A stretch of 64,000 nucleotides of DNA, from the NCBI GenBank assembly GCA_009760855.2, contig WPIO01000023.1, forward strand, positions 5,384,501 to 5,448,500, in the 5' to 3' direction. Origin of the DNA: Cristatella mucedo. Lineage: Eukaryota; Bryozoa; Phylactolaemata; Cristatellidae. Made by a program: the position numbers and the translations under genes. Numbering within the stretch: the stretch's first letter is position 1; the number at the start of each line of letters is the position of its first letter. This document shows positions 1 through 13,508 of this stretch, piece after piece. The notes beneath the pieces were generated by a model. That model ran no database searches. It saw nothing but the letters and a program-made list of their open reading frames with translations, and was not told where the DNA came from.

Positions 1-164
1 AAACTCATGAACGACTGACGTAACACATACGCTGACTTGACGATTTCACAAGAAGGTAAAACCCACTTGTTGCTCACAGAATCTACTCCGTCCACGTGAA
101 TGATCCTGTATGCGCTAACGCTTGCTGAAATTGACCCTGCTATCGCTAGCACACCACGGCTGCT

Positions 165-625
165 GCCATGGCTTGGCTGCATCCTTCGTATCTAACCGAA
201 CTGCTGCACCAGTATGACCTTCTTGTGCCCCCAGGTCCTTTATTAACCACAAATTAGCTGTTCCACTCCCATACTTCTAAGGCCCTTCTTGGTGCAGATG
301 CTTTTGCTCTGCAGGTACTAGACTGCGAAACTAACGCAATGTTTGTGCAACAACATTTACTGCTGCCGACTGCGTCACATCCTTGCCAGCCTGTCCTAGA
401 CTGCTCCTTCCAGGCTATCCACAACCTCGACTGCCTTGTTGACTCAGCCATGCTTCTAAACTTTCCCTTTGTTGCGCGAGATGAAGTCTGCTGGCTACCT
501 TATGCTAACATTGAAAGCTGCTAGGGATTTGAGTATATAGTATATATTTGAGCTATATAAAGCTCTCCAGCTTAACATGCACCTGGTCTTTGTGGCTTTG
601 TAGAGTTACAGACTGAGACACATTC
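165..625 (+). mobile_element. LINE family B, 3' fragment
   Basis: This is a degenerate 3' portion of a CR1/L2-like non-LTR retrotransposon. It matches the copies at 6595-7575 and 36266-38195: a stretch related to the end of the RT ORF (proline-rich segment, then a TGPRLWN-like segment), followed by the family B 3' UTR with a variant of the word GACTTTGTGGAGTTACAGAC near 590-620. The reading frame is broken by stops and frameshifts. The 5' boundary is approximate. Confidence 0.7.
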
Positions 626-814
626 TAGCCATGCGATAAAAAGGATACAACAAAGAATTAGTAACCGGAAGAAGAAGTAAAACATTAACAAGTGCATAAC
701 CGATAGGTCGTTGATCGCCTGGGTAGCTCATGTAATGTACAACATAAAACGATTCACAGGGAAGAATTCTGCCACAGTGCGACTATGACAAGGCCTCCTA
801 AGCGCTATTGGTCT

Positions 815-1568
815 AGGGCTTGTTTAGATAAAGATACCACATCTAAGTTGGTCCATGCATTCGTGACATCCCGTCTCGACTTCTGCAACTCACTGCTTAC
901 TGGCCTACCAGCATGTGCGATCAGGCGATTGCAGCTGGTGCAAAACTCGGCAGCTAGACTTGTCTACCGTGAGCGTCGCAGTTGCCACATTACTCCACTT
1001 CTCGCCGACCTGCACTGGCTACCAGTCAAGCAACGGATTGACTTCAAGGTTTTGTCGCTCACTTTTAGGTCCCTTCATTCTATGGCTCCAGCCTATCGGT
1101 CAGATATACTACCCCATCAGGCCAAGCATCGTACCACCCACTTTTCGGAATCCAACAGTCTAGAAATACCTCGTACAAACCTTAAATCCTTTGGAGACCG
1201 TGCATTTAGTTCCTATGCTCCCAAAGCCTGGAACTCCCTCCCGACCTGCGTCAGAACATTCCCTGACCTGACCACATTTAAAAGGAACCTAAAAACACAC
1301 CTATTTAGGACAGCATTTAGTGGGTCCCTGTGATTCGTCCTTGATGTGCTTATGCATGCTGACACTGTGCATGCTGCCACTAACCACATTTGCATGCTGA
1401 CCCTGTGGATGTCACCCCTAACCATATTATTCATTTCGTTTGTTTTTCAAGCATGATTTTACTTACCATTCAATTGCATTTCACTTTACAGCAAATGTAA
1501 AGCGCCTAGAGAGAGATTAAGTTCCCTGAGGGCGCTTTATCAAGTGAATTATTATTATTATTATTATT
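815..1568 (+). mobile_element. LINE family A, 5'-truncated copy
   Basis: This copy starts inside the RT ORF (the ACLDKDTTSKL segment near 815-850), runs uninterrupted to the ORF stop near 1333, and continues through the 3' UTR into an (ATT)n tail at about 1550-1568. The 3' UTR ends in a nested stem-loop: an outer AGCGCC/GGCGCT pair around an inner AGAGA/TCTCT pair. Because it lacks the endonuclease and RT core it cannot be autonomous. It is nearly identical to the 3' part of the copy at 26985-28996, so it is fairly young. The sequence just downstream (1569-1708) reappears at 54576-54715. Confidence 0.9.
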
Positions 1569-1708
1569 AGGACAGAACGACAGGACGGATGAAGCCAGGT
1601 TGCAATCGATGGGGAAACATAGAACAGGCATCATCAGCCGGTCAAATTTCGAAACTCAAGCTCTCCCTAAGCGATCCATCAACATGCTATGAGTTATGCT
1701 GTGAAGCC
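1569..1708 (+). repeat. Flank segment duplicated by 3' transduction
   Basis: This segment of about 140 bp lies directly behind the (ATT)n tail of the LINE copy at 815-1568 and shows no LINE similarity. It recurs in reverse complement at 54576-54715, with about three differences by eye, again directly behind a LINE A tail. Similarity stops at GCTGTGAAG near 1708. This copy continues into unrelated sequence, whereas the other ends at a short direct repeat, so this one is the better candidate for the source. Confidence 0.75.
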
Positions 1709-2959
1709 GAATGCTGCAATCGGTTGCACTAAGACAACCTTTGCAGAAAGGCAAATGTGTCCAGCCCACGGCTGGGAGGGGGCCAGACCAACTGAAACTG
1801 CTACTCCTGCTGCTTTGATCACGACTTCGGCAGCCAACGGCAGCTGCCACGGGCCACACTGGCAGCTGTGCAGCTTCCCTGCTGCCAGTCAGCTGCTGCT
1901 GCCGCTGCTTGGTCAGTCAGCTGCTACAGCAGCTGCTCGATCAGGAACCGTCCTCAGGAGACGCCTCGCCAGGAAATGCCCAGGCAGCATGGAGAACAAT
2001 CGCCTGGCCTTCACACGTGCTGCTGTCTGGCCCGGCTTATGGAAGGAGAGGGGCCGGGCAAGCCAACGCTTTGCTCTCGGGTGGAGAAGGATGCTGCCAA
2101 GCTTCCACACGTTGCCTAGCAAGCGTTGCTTGGGGCAAATTTCTTATGCTTGCCACTGCCATGGCCTGAGGTGCTGCTAGCTTTACTCGCATATCAAAGG
2201 AGATGCTCGGAATAATAGCAGCACTGATTGTGGCAGGTACAAACCAGCAAGGCAAACAGGGAGGAAGAGGGAGGTGTCTGTCCCATGGTTTGAGAGGTTC
2301 CTTGCCGCTGAAATAACTGGGCAAAAAACAAAGTCATCCTCCCACTGGAAAATGGCACGACCACCGGAAAATCGACACATGTGCAGTCACTCAAACAACT
2401 AGTCCACAGTCAGGTGTCAGCTGTGAGGTATCGGCCGGGCAGAGTAAATGCTCTATCACAACCAGACTCATCCACTGAACACATTAAAGTGCAGTAGCTT
2501 TAGTCGTGGCGTTCTTGCTTCTGAAAATGGTATTGCCACCAGTCGGCTAAATGTAACTGGTAATAATAACGGGTTCTCGCTGGCTGGCCACAACTCTGCA
2601 CAGAGGAAAGTGAGCACATGTGGCACGCTCATCGTCTCCTTGTATGGAGATTCAGGGTCCAAGAGAGAGTAGAGCTACACCACGTGCTCTACTTCCAAAA
2701 TGCCCACCTCCCTTCATCTGACCCTCATTCTCTCCCATGTGCCCCACCTGCGCAAAGGCACTGGCTGTTGGCAGTGAATGACAATCTCTCAGGGTGCCAC
2801 CGATAGTCTAGTTACTAGGTGGATGAGCCCACTCGACACAAAAAAAGACAGAGCCTACACACGAGGAGTTCAGGCCTATAAAGCTTGCTTGCTCACTGGC
2901 AAACAAAGCAAGCAAACACCGAGAGCAGATTGGGGCATCGTATTGAATCGATTACGATG
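1709..2959. other. No gene recognised; 3' side of the p38 gene
   Basis: This stretch lies downstream of the p38 stop codon and probably includes its 3' UTR on the minus strand. Part of 1870-2000 is rich in GCTGCT-like words. I saw no convincing polyadenylation signal on the minus strand, and the open frames show no recognisable domain. Confidence 0.4.
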
Positions 2960-5900
2960 CTACACACAGGCACGGACAGTAGGGGGAGGCTCATCAGCAA
3001 TAATCCCCTTACGCTTCAGCTGCTCAACGGAGAGATTGTTGTTATCAGACAAAAGAGGTAGAGATCGCCGCTTGCAGTAGGCGTTAAACGACTCCGTTGC
3101 TGTCGGCTCGTCTGACTCGTCGTGCAGCACGCCGAAGTAGGGATGTGCGAGAGCTTTGGCAGCTGTCAGTCGCTTCTCCGGATTAAGTTGAAGCAACCCG
3201 CCGATGAGGCTGATAGCTAACAAAGAAGGAGAATGGAGCACTGCCACGACTCGGACAGCCGCGGTGAAGTGAGCTGAGGGAAGCAGAAACCTGGCATGGA
3301 GGCAGCCAATGCAGAGAGCCACAGCACTGAGCTTACTGTCGTCGGCTTGAGAGCCGCCAAGGACGGTGTGCAGCGGTTTTGGTGCTAGCTTCGGGTAGCT
3401 CGCCAGGTACGACTGACTGTCTTTGCTGGCGATCTGCGATCTGTACTCCGCATCAGGAGTTCCGATCAGTTGGAAGATGAGATCAAGCTGATGCAAGGCT
3501 GCAAAGATGTGGCTAGCCTGCTGAATCGTGCATCCCATCCTTTCAGCAGCAGGGCAGCACTAGCAGGGTAGCACGAAGGCAGCAGGACAGCAGCAGTAGC
3601 AGGCAGCAGGAGGAAAAAGAGCAAGAGTAAGCATTGTTGCTCACCTGTCTTGCCTGGCAGTAGCGGTCGTGCAGTGATCATCTCAGCCATTATGCAACCG
3701 ACACTCCAGAGGTCGACTGCAACGAACATCCGCAAATGTACCTGGCAGAAATCGTCCCAATAGGCATGGGAGACAGCAAATGCACATTTTTGTCACGAAT
3801 GGAATAGGACAAAAAAGATAGCTAAAAAACAGTGCCGGCAGTGCAGAGCTTATCTCAGCAGTAGAGCAATACACTCGGCAACGCAATACAACCCATTCAG
3901 CTTGCTGCTGACACATTGGCTGTGTTTGGGCCATCGGTTACAGTGACTTGTGAGGCAAAAAGTAGCATGATGCACAAGGCTGAGTACTCCTGTAGATAAC
4001 TAGCAAGGGCGCAGCAAGTTCTTTAAGTTATGGTCCTTTGTGCTCATTTAAGGTGATCGTCAGGTCGCTAAGAGTTGACAGGTCTCAATGCATCGAGGCA
4101 TTTGTGCTTGGGCTCGACTGACATCGCAAGAAAACTAGCAACGTTTTTGAGCTATTTGCTTAGGCAGAGGCAAAGCTAAACTTCTCGAGATTTCGCAAGG
4201 GAAGCAAAACAGTGCTGATCATGTTGGAAAGTGTTCGACGGTGCTCGCCTGCTGTTTATTGGTGACGGGAAGTTGCTCACCATAGAATTGTATTAATGCC
4301 TACACCGGGTCCATATCCAAAACTGCTAGAACAGCAAGCACTGAGGCAAAGTTGCTTCGATTGATAAAGGTGACTCGGCACTTCCTTAAAGGAGCAGTCA
4401 CCAATGCTGTGTGTGCACAAGCCGACGATGTATACACAGCCTAAAGTTTTTTACCGATTCTAGAATCGAGACACAAAATGTGACTGTCTTGAGGCGATCC
4501 TCGGACAGCAGCATCCGATTTCAATGATGCGATTAATCAGTCACGATGACACCGCAATTCATTTAAAGTAAACTCTTGTGAACTAGTCTAGCATCTGCCC
4601 AGGGGTAAGGTGCTCGCACTTCGTGACCCAGGTCATGCACTCGAGTCCTGAAGCAGGCAATCCCTCACTGGCTACCTAAAGTGGGTAGACCCTGTGCATG
4701 TCACTCCTAACCATTCTTGTGGTTTATTGAGCATGCTACTACTAACTAATCATTCGATCGTGCTTCCTTTGCAGCAAATGCAAAGCGCCAAGAGAAAGAT
4801 TGAGTCATTTGAGGGTGCTTTATCAAATGCATTATTATTATTATTATCTTACGCAGGTCATGCTTGCTTCAGGCAACACACTAGCCATCCTTGTCCCCAA
4901 GCATACCTTCATAACCTGCACGGCCGACCGTCTCCCGTGCGTATCAGCTGCCAAAAGAGGACACTCTGACCCCCAACAAAGGAACAGGCCTAAAGTAGCT
5001 CCAAACTAAGTCCCTCCCTCTGGCGGTGAAGCTGCCGACCTCCGCTTCTTGACGATCCACAAAATCATTCTGCCTAGTTAACCGTGCACGAACAACGACG
5101 TCACAACCCCTGAGCGAGCAAGAGTTATGACGGCTGCCCGGCATGCTGGCACCAACACAAGTGGGGCATCCGCTCGTGGAGGATGACTCAGTCAGATAGG
5201 TGAGGAGCAAGCAGTGGAGCAGAGGCAGGACACTACCGGCTTGGTCGTAGTGTTTCCACTGCAGCATGACTTCTGGTGCACGGTACCATCGCGTTTCGAC
5301 GTAGCCTGTCATGGTGTCATCAACCTCTCTTGCCAGACCGAAGTCAATGATCTAGAACGTTAGGCGAGGAGAACGCATCTTTTTAAGTTCCCAGAAAGTG
5401 GAGGAGCATAGCCAAAGACTAAGGAAGAGGGCAAAGCAGAGAGCAGCGCTAGGCTGAGGGCTGCCCTCAAGGTAGACAGCAGCGCAAAGAGAGATTTTCC
5501 ACCACCACATCTTGCATCCGATTACCATCCATGATATCCATGAGCTCTGTTGCAACAAGTTGCCGCACACATGCTAGCGGAGCAGTAAACTTGGTCATGA
5601 GCGACTAGTCACTGCGAGCAGGCGAGCAGCATGCACACGGCTAGCGGCACACACCGCAAACATCTGGTTGCACGAGCGCAAGGGTCTCGGAATGCTTGAG
5701 ATGCAACAGGAATGGAGGCTGAAATGCCGAGTGAGTAAGCAATGGCTCATCAAGCAATCAGCAGCCTCAGAATCAGACTGCCGATGGACGTGCCAATCAT
5801 CAGACGTCAGAGCCCAAAAGAATCGAGCCAAGCAGCAGTGAGCTCTCATTTTCTTTCTGCTGGTGCCACACAGTCGGCAGGAAGGAAATGAGAGCTCACA

Positions 5901-8900
5901 GTCCTCGCCGTCAGATCTAGCTTTCTGCCATGCCAGGTTTGACTGCATGTGGCTGGCTGGCTGGCTGCTGCCTCACGGTCTCGGTGGGGATCACCATCGG
6001 ATAGGCCCATCGGGAACCGGGACGAAGCCAGTTGCCGCTGCCTCGGTCATCGTGCTGCCAAGTGGCCGCCCTGGTTTGGCCCAAGGGTAAGGTGCTTGCC
6101 TCCGCTAATGACCAGGGTCCAAGGGGTCGAAAGAATCAGCGCCTGGATCGAGAATGTGTACCTTAGGGCAGCGTGTAAATGAATTTTTTTAAGGCACTCC
6201 GGAAGAAGATCAGCTAGCCGAGCTCTGAAGATGCGAGGGCTGCTTGCATGTTTGGATGATAGAGGAAAGTTCTTACCACCGGGGCAAGCCGGCAGCTCCT
6301 GTTGCTACCAATGACGTTCGGTGGAACAGAAGATGATCTTCACACAGCAGCACTGCTAAGCCGAAGGGAACCTCAAAGTCAAATGAGGCCACTTGGCTGC
6401 AAGCATGCTCTGCTGCCTCCATCAAACACAGACGGAAAAGCCGACGGCAGCTCGAGCAGCTGCTGCTGGGAATTTGCTGGCCCATCCATTAGGCTACTCG
6501 GTCGGGGGAGGGGTGGGGGAGGCGTTGGGCATACAGAAGTCGAGTGCAAGAGCCACAGTTCCATGTTAAGGCAACAGCCAGGTCACATAGATGCACTTGC
6601 ATTGCCTTGCCGACATTCGATCCTGGATGCTGGAAAACTTCTTGAAACGAAATGACGATAAAACCGAACTGCTGCTTACCGGACACCCTAAACGTGTGGC
6701 TGGATTAAAAAGGCTTTGTTCTTCTAATAAGTGATGCTGTTGTGCGACCATCACCACGTGTTCGAAATTTAGGTGTCGCTTTCGACAGCTGCCTCAATTT
6801 TAAAAGCTTCATTCAGAGGACTGCTTCTACAGCTAACTATCTCGTCTCGTCGGATGCCTATCTAATATAAGGAGTTGTCTTCCATGGTGGCTTGCAAAAA
6901 AACTAGCTCATTAGGTTTGTCTCGGCTTGATTATTGTAATTCCCTTTTGGCTGGGATACCGAAAAAAGCAGCTAGGCCACTGCAAATGGCTATGAATATG
7001 GCTGCAAGGCCAGTTTTCAAGTCCCAGAGGTTTGACTATGTGTCTCCTTTGATAAAAGAACTAGGATGGATGCCGGTTGATCAACGGATACAGAGCAAAG
7101 TTCTTACGCTGACCCACAAGGCCCGCCACGACTTGGCTCCTCCATACCTAGCTGAACTGCGGCACCAGTTTCAGCCTCCTCGTGCCCTCAGGTCCTGTAT
7201 GGACAATAAATTAGCTGATCCATTCCTCCACTTAAAGACCGTTGGCGACAGAAGCTTTAGCTCTACAGGTCCTAGACTGTGGAACTTGCTTCAACAATTC
7301 TTACACAACGACAACCACTCTCCTGCTGCCGACAATGGCTCATCCTTTTCAGCAGTCCTGAGCTGCTACTTCCATGATACTCACTACCTCAATTGCTCTC
7401 TTGACTCTTCTATGCTTCCCACTCTCTCTTTGTTGTGTGAGACGAAGTCTGTTGGCTACCGAATGCGTACCGAAAGCCGGTTAGGCGGTGAGTGTGCTAT
7501 GGGAAACTCTCCTGCGTAACAACCACATTGTCTTTATGACTTTGTGGAGTTACAGACGGAGATACAAATACATACATACATACATACCTACATAATCTGG
7601 TTACTTGGCCCCATAATATCTGATGTCAGTGGGAAGGCATAAGGGATACTGCCAAGTGGGCAGGGTTCGAGGTGGTTTGAGAAGGAAGACAGTTGATGCA
7701 TGCTGCTAGGAGGTACAGATTGACGAAGGGTTGAAGAAGGGAAGTAGGCCGAGGAAGAGCAAAGTCTCATGTAGGCTAGTGTTGAGTTGGCAGCACGTGT
7801 CCAGCTGCCTGGTGAACTAGCAGTCTCAACAAACCCTAATTTGGGGCAAAAAAGTCCCGGCCCAAGCACGTTGAGCCACATATAAGAAGAGTCTGCAATG
7901 AGAACAAATGGTGACCACTCTGGGCTTTAGAAGTTATTTGCTAATTATTTGGTGATGGGCCAGGCATCAAGTTAACCCAAAATGTTGCTACAAACGAATG
8001 AATGAAGCATCAGCAATCCAGCTCATAGCAATTCTTTGCTCCGTGTCTGGAGCAGACACGGAGCAAAGAATTGCTCCGTGTCTGGAGCAGACACGGAGCA
8101 AAGAATTGCTCCGTTTCTGGAGCAGACACGGAGCAAAGAATTGCTCCGTGTCTGGAGCAGACACAAAGAAATGAACAGTTCGTGAACTGGGTAATGTACA
8201 CACACAAACCGGATTGACAGACCAAATAATAACAAAACCTACGACCCAAAGCACGGGTCTAGACGAAGGTCTGGAAAGATGCATTCCTACCGTGACATAA
8301 TCGAGTATGTCCAAATGCGACGCTGGCCATGGCTGCCACCTGTTTAAGGCAAGCAGGATCATATGGGTAACACTTGTTTACACAAGAAAGCAATCAAAGG
8401 CTTAACTAGCCTTATTTTCGTGATGCTCTCAAGTAAGCAGCAGACAGAATATGTGTGTGCTTATGTGAGTATTCACATAAGGCTGGCTAAACCAGAAGTT
8501 GTATGTGGCTTTTCCATTTAATCTATTGATCTTTCTCACGATAACAAACCCCCATTAACAGCCGAGTGGAAAAGGCTGAACACCCCTCCATGCTTGCACG
8601 GTCAGCACAGTCATCGAACCATTCTGGTTGTGGGGGTGATTCCTATTTCATAGGTTTCTAACATATTTCTTTAACATATTTCATAAATCTTTGCATCTGC
8701 CTATGGTGGCAGACGGTGCTCGAGAATCAAACGACGAGACTATGATCTGCTCAGTCGACCGCTGGTACGGCTGGGAGAAGGCTAGCTGCTATCGAGCTTG
8801 GCCTGACCACTGAAGAGATCATAATAAATTTGATAAAGTGCCCTAAGAGAACTTAATCTCTTTCTAGGTGCTTTACATTTGCTGCCAAGGAAACACGATC

Positions 8901-9902
8901 GAATGGTTAGCGATAGCATGCTCAATAAACAACAAGAATAAAATGGTTAGGGGTGACATGCACAGCGTCAGCATGCAACTTTGGTTAGTGGCAGCATGCA
9001 CAGTGTCACCATGCATTAGCACATACAGGACGAATCACAGCGACTCACTACATGCTGTGATAAAGAGACGCGTTTTTAGTTTCTTTTTGAATGTGGTCAA
9101 GTCAGGAGATGTGCCACAAGTTGGGAGTGAGTTTCAGGCATTGGGAGCATACAACGAAAGGCACAGTCTTCAAATGATTTGCGGCTTGTACTATTTTAGG
9201 TATATGTATACAATTAGATTATGAAAAGGAGGTGGTTGCAGCTGCTGTTCCCACCGAATTCAAGGTCACTGGGTAGCCACGTAGTGACACCCCACGACTG
9301 CAGTCAGCCACTAGTCGGGCACTACAACATCTTAGCCGTGTTTGGTTGGTATCGAATTTGAATGCAATGTAGAGATGCATCGTCCATCTAAGGTCTACTT
9401 ACTAATCTACATGGCAGATGACAATGCTCACTCAGGCTCGACAAGTTTGGCCCTCGAAAACTTGCTATGCTGACGTACCGTAAGTAGCACGATTTCAGAA
9501 ACAGGCATTAGTGATACAGGGCTTTGAACTTGGATCCAGCTCCAGAGCATCAGGCTTCACCGAGCAGGGGGCACCACAGTAGCCGCAACCCGTACCATCA
9601 ACTAAACAGAGCCGCAATCTGATTGCAGCAGTGGCATCAAGGGGCTGAAAAGCAACAGTGAATCTGTAGAGCACTAGTCAAAACTCTAATAAAAAAAAGC
9701 CTAGGGTGCCAGCATACGACAGCACGTTCTTTCTAAATACGATTGGGGTTACCCATGTGAGTTACCGAATACCCTTTCAGAACTAAGTTCATTGCAGGGA
9801 CTATGGCACGGCCTGGAAGAACCTCTAAATTATGCTTTAAGTGTGTTTGTTCCACAGCAGCTTGCCCAGACCTTAATCTTCTATAGCATGCCTTCGGAAA
9901 AT

Positions 9903-9961
<59 letters not shown>

Positions 9962-12900
9962 CACACGCACACACACACGAGCGCGTGCACACACACACAC
10001 ACATGAGAGTGTGGCAGACTGATTCTTTCCTGTCCCCGTCTCCCTTGCCAATTTCCCTGCACAGCTGGAAGAAAGGATGGATGGATGCACAGATGAGATC
10101 TCAATATTCGTGCCAATTATTACTAGCCTGCTAGGCTAAGGCATACAGGTTGCAGTAACAATCTGTAAGGGCATCGCCTATCAGTGCCAGCATGCTGTGC
10201 TGGGAGTACAATTCACCATGGGGGCATAGAAGAAGACCACATGGCAGCATGAAGTACCAATCACCACTTACACTTACAAAGTTCCTTGTGTGCCCTTGCG
10301 TCTGTCTCTAAAAGGACAGACAGACGGTCCCCTTAGGTCCCACTCCTGGACTTTTCACTCAATGAGCGATACTTCGGGGGTCGACCCCTGCCGGGGTTAA
10401 CTGCAGATATTTTCCACAGTGATATCTGCCACAACAGACATTTGCCCCAAATACATCGGAAGTGTTTATCAACTTCAGATCCTGCTGGTGCTGCTGGTGC
10501 CTTCACAATAGACCTCAATGATTCTAGAGAGCATTTGTAGCCGGTTGTCAATAGAGCAGCTCTGTAACACAAGTCCCAGTCATGTGGAGGCAGATATTAC
10601 GAAAGAGCACACTTTCAGCATCCGATGGGGGCCGATAGAAGTCGTTCAATGTCGAAAGACCCAGGTCATGTGTAGCTAAGGTAGTAAAGGCATAGAAGTG
10701 GGTGTATTAGTGCAATATGCTTTTAAGAACATCAATTCGATCGCTGTAAGAAAACAGCAGCAGGGCTTGCTTGGGGCAGACCGGACCCACCGATGATTGC
10801 AAGCACGAAGGGTCACGACCGGCACTGCCTAGGCTCTTAGTGAGAAGCTGCCTCCTATCGCCGTATAGCAAGTAGCCTCGGGCAGCAAGTCTCCCTATCC
10901 GGCTGGGTGCAGTGAGATACTAACAGAAGCTCTAGCAGTTGTGTATCGGCTAAGAAAACAAAGCACATTCATCAATCTGTGCCGGCCAGCTAAACCAATG
11001 CAGCTGGGAGCTGCCACAGTTCACTTCGGCACAGTGACTTGACCTCAACTGCGACCTTTGCATGTACGCAGCCAGCTGACAGTCATCTAGCTGCTCAGTT
11101 GCTATCAACTTGGCTGCCGCTGAGCTGCTGCTCCTCCTCCGCAGCCACTCTGCAGAGCAAGCGTGTAGGCTGCGACTGCCTGCGCACCACTCTAACTAGC
11201 ACTGGGCACACGAGCGATTTACCTTCTGCAGTCACAAGCACTCGGCCACACAATTCCTCGCTGGCTCGCTGCCAATGACGAAGCTCGAAAGAATGAAAGC
11301 TGCGGCGAGAACGAGCAGACGAGCTCGAGCACCGAGCCGTCGTGCTTTTGTGCGGTGGAGGCAGGATGGAGGGAGGACGACGATGCAAGTACCCCGGCAA
11401 GGCCTACGGTCGGGTTTGAGTTCGCCAGTCACTGCAGCAGCGCACAGCAGCCGAGCTTTTTGCAAGCCCGCCTCTGCAGCAGCACATTAGGCACGACCCA
11501 CGACCTCGAACAAGTGCTCGATCAGAATTAGCGAGCAGAAGAGAGATTGTGACGGGTTTTTAGAAGGCGGCCGGCGGTGGCAGGCGAGCGAACGTGTGCC
11601 CTCGCGCTTGCGAGACGATAAGTCATGCACAGCCACGTCCCTGAACGCGGTCGCACGACGACTTGCCGTGCAATTCGAAATGAGCCGTCGACCGCGACGA
11701 GTAGAAAGAACCCAGAGCGGGAATACAACAGCAGACGCGATGGCAAAGAATTTAATGGACACGGAGGCCGACCTGACAAACAGCATGGCACGGCACGGCT
11801 AAGCGAGGCAAAGGGGGGGGACATGCACGGGTCAGCCCCGGTGTCTGCTTGCTTATCGACTAGAGGCTCAGCTGTTGAAAGGGGCCAGAGGCCAGGCGTG
11901 CCTTCAAAGATTGGCTATGAGGCCACATCAGGCGCATTCCAGCTAGGGTTTCGCACTGCGAAGGGGTCTCATATAACAGAGACTGTGACTCTCCACATAG
12001 TGATAAGTCATAAGTGACATAACTAACCGCTGAGTGACCGCCTGTCACTAACCACCTATCAGCCTTCTGCCATCGACTTCTGGGAACAGAAATTCTAGCT
12101 TCATTCATTTCTGCTTTTTCAGCAACCTCAGCAAAAGTGAAAGCAAGTGCTGCGCTCAGGTAATAATAGTAATATAATAATAACAATACACTTGATAAAG
12201 CACCCTCAGAGAACTCAATCTCTTTCTAGGCGCTTTAAATTTGCTGAGGTAGCCAGCGGAGCAGCAATACAAAAATTTCTAAACAGCCGGTCCAGCAACA
12301 TTTGCACCTCGTATCTTACTTGGATAGCAATGTATGTAATGAAGCACAGATACAAGCACTCCCTACAGCTTTGCTCACTTCGTATTGCCGAGTGTGAGTC
12401 AATGAGGAGGATTTGAGAACTCACAATCTAACTAGCAGGAGGGGGAGGGTTGAGAAGGGAAAGACAATATAGACAAAGACAAAAAGGCAAAATACCAAAG
12501 TAGCCAGTCAGCTTTTTCACATCTACCAAGTATCAAAGCTCTTCTGCCGAGGTTGCAGAGGAAAACCGACTGGGGTGGGGGGGGGGGTCCCCCCAGTGGT
12601 ATACATTGAAGTGGGCCATCTTGATTATCGAAACGGAAGAAAACATGCGAGCAGGATCCTCAAGCGGCATGACTAATAAAGTTTTCTCAAGGTTAATCCC
12701 ATGATACACGACAATAAAAGAAAACTTTTAACCTAAATGGCACGGCAGATTGGGTAAATTCCATGCACCAGATTCAGGTCTGACATAAATCAGCTCCCGT
12801 GGGCCATTCACAGTACATACAAGTGCAATCTTTATACTGGGACAGCACGTCTTGAATGGCGGCATGATGCTACCTCTCCCAAGCCCGAAATACCTCATTG

Positions 12901-13457
12901 TTTTGTTCTTCTGCCCACGACAGCCACTCTCTTTTTCGGAGCTGAAAAGAGGCTCAATGATTGGCTTACCTTCACTTCAATGTTTTCGTTAACAGTGATA
13001 TTGCTGGGCTTGAGATCCTGAACGAATTCATAGCACGGCTTACTAATAACGTACAAACGAAACGCGATTTTGCACAACGGGGCTGAACAACTGAAGAGAT
13101 GTACTCACCCGATGCGTTAGTCCGGCCGAGTGAACATACTGCAACAATATCACAAAGTAAGATGAACGTTGCAAAGACATAGATCATGTCCACGTGGTCC
13201 ACGTTGTGTGAGCACGTGCATGTGTGTGTATGTTGGTGGGTGGGTGCATGAGGGTACACTGGCAAATAGCACATGTGGGCAAACGATTGCAGCCGTGCTT
13301 GGAAGAGAAGTATATGAACTGAACCGCAGCACAGCCTAAGCAGTGCAATAATAATTTCACTCACTGAATCAAGAAACACATCACTACAAATTGGTTAGTA
13401 TTGACACTTGCCTTCAGTGCCAGAGGGGCCCTGGGTTAACAAACAGAGATCAACTTG

Positions 13458-13508
<51 letters not shown>

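Noticed and set aside
1689-2180. 163-codon plus-strand frame
   Set aside because: Biased GCTGCT-rich composition, no recognisable domain, other frames also open; it begins inside the transduced flank segment.
8027-8172. CRISPR-like repeat array
   Set aside because: Units are directly tandem with no unique spacers, and the genome is eukaryotic.
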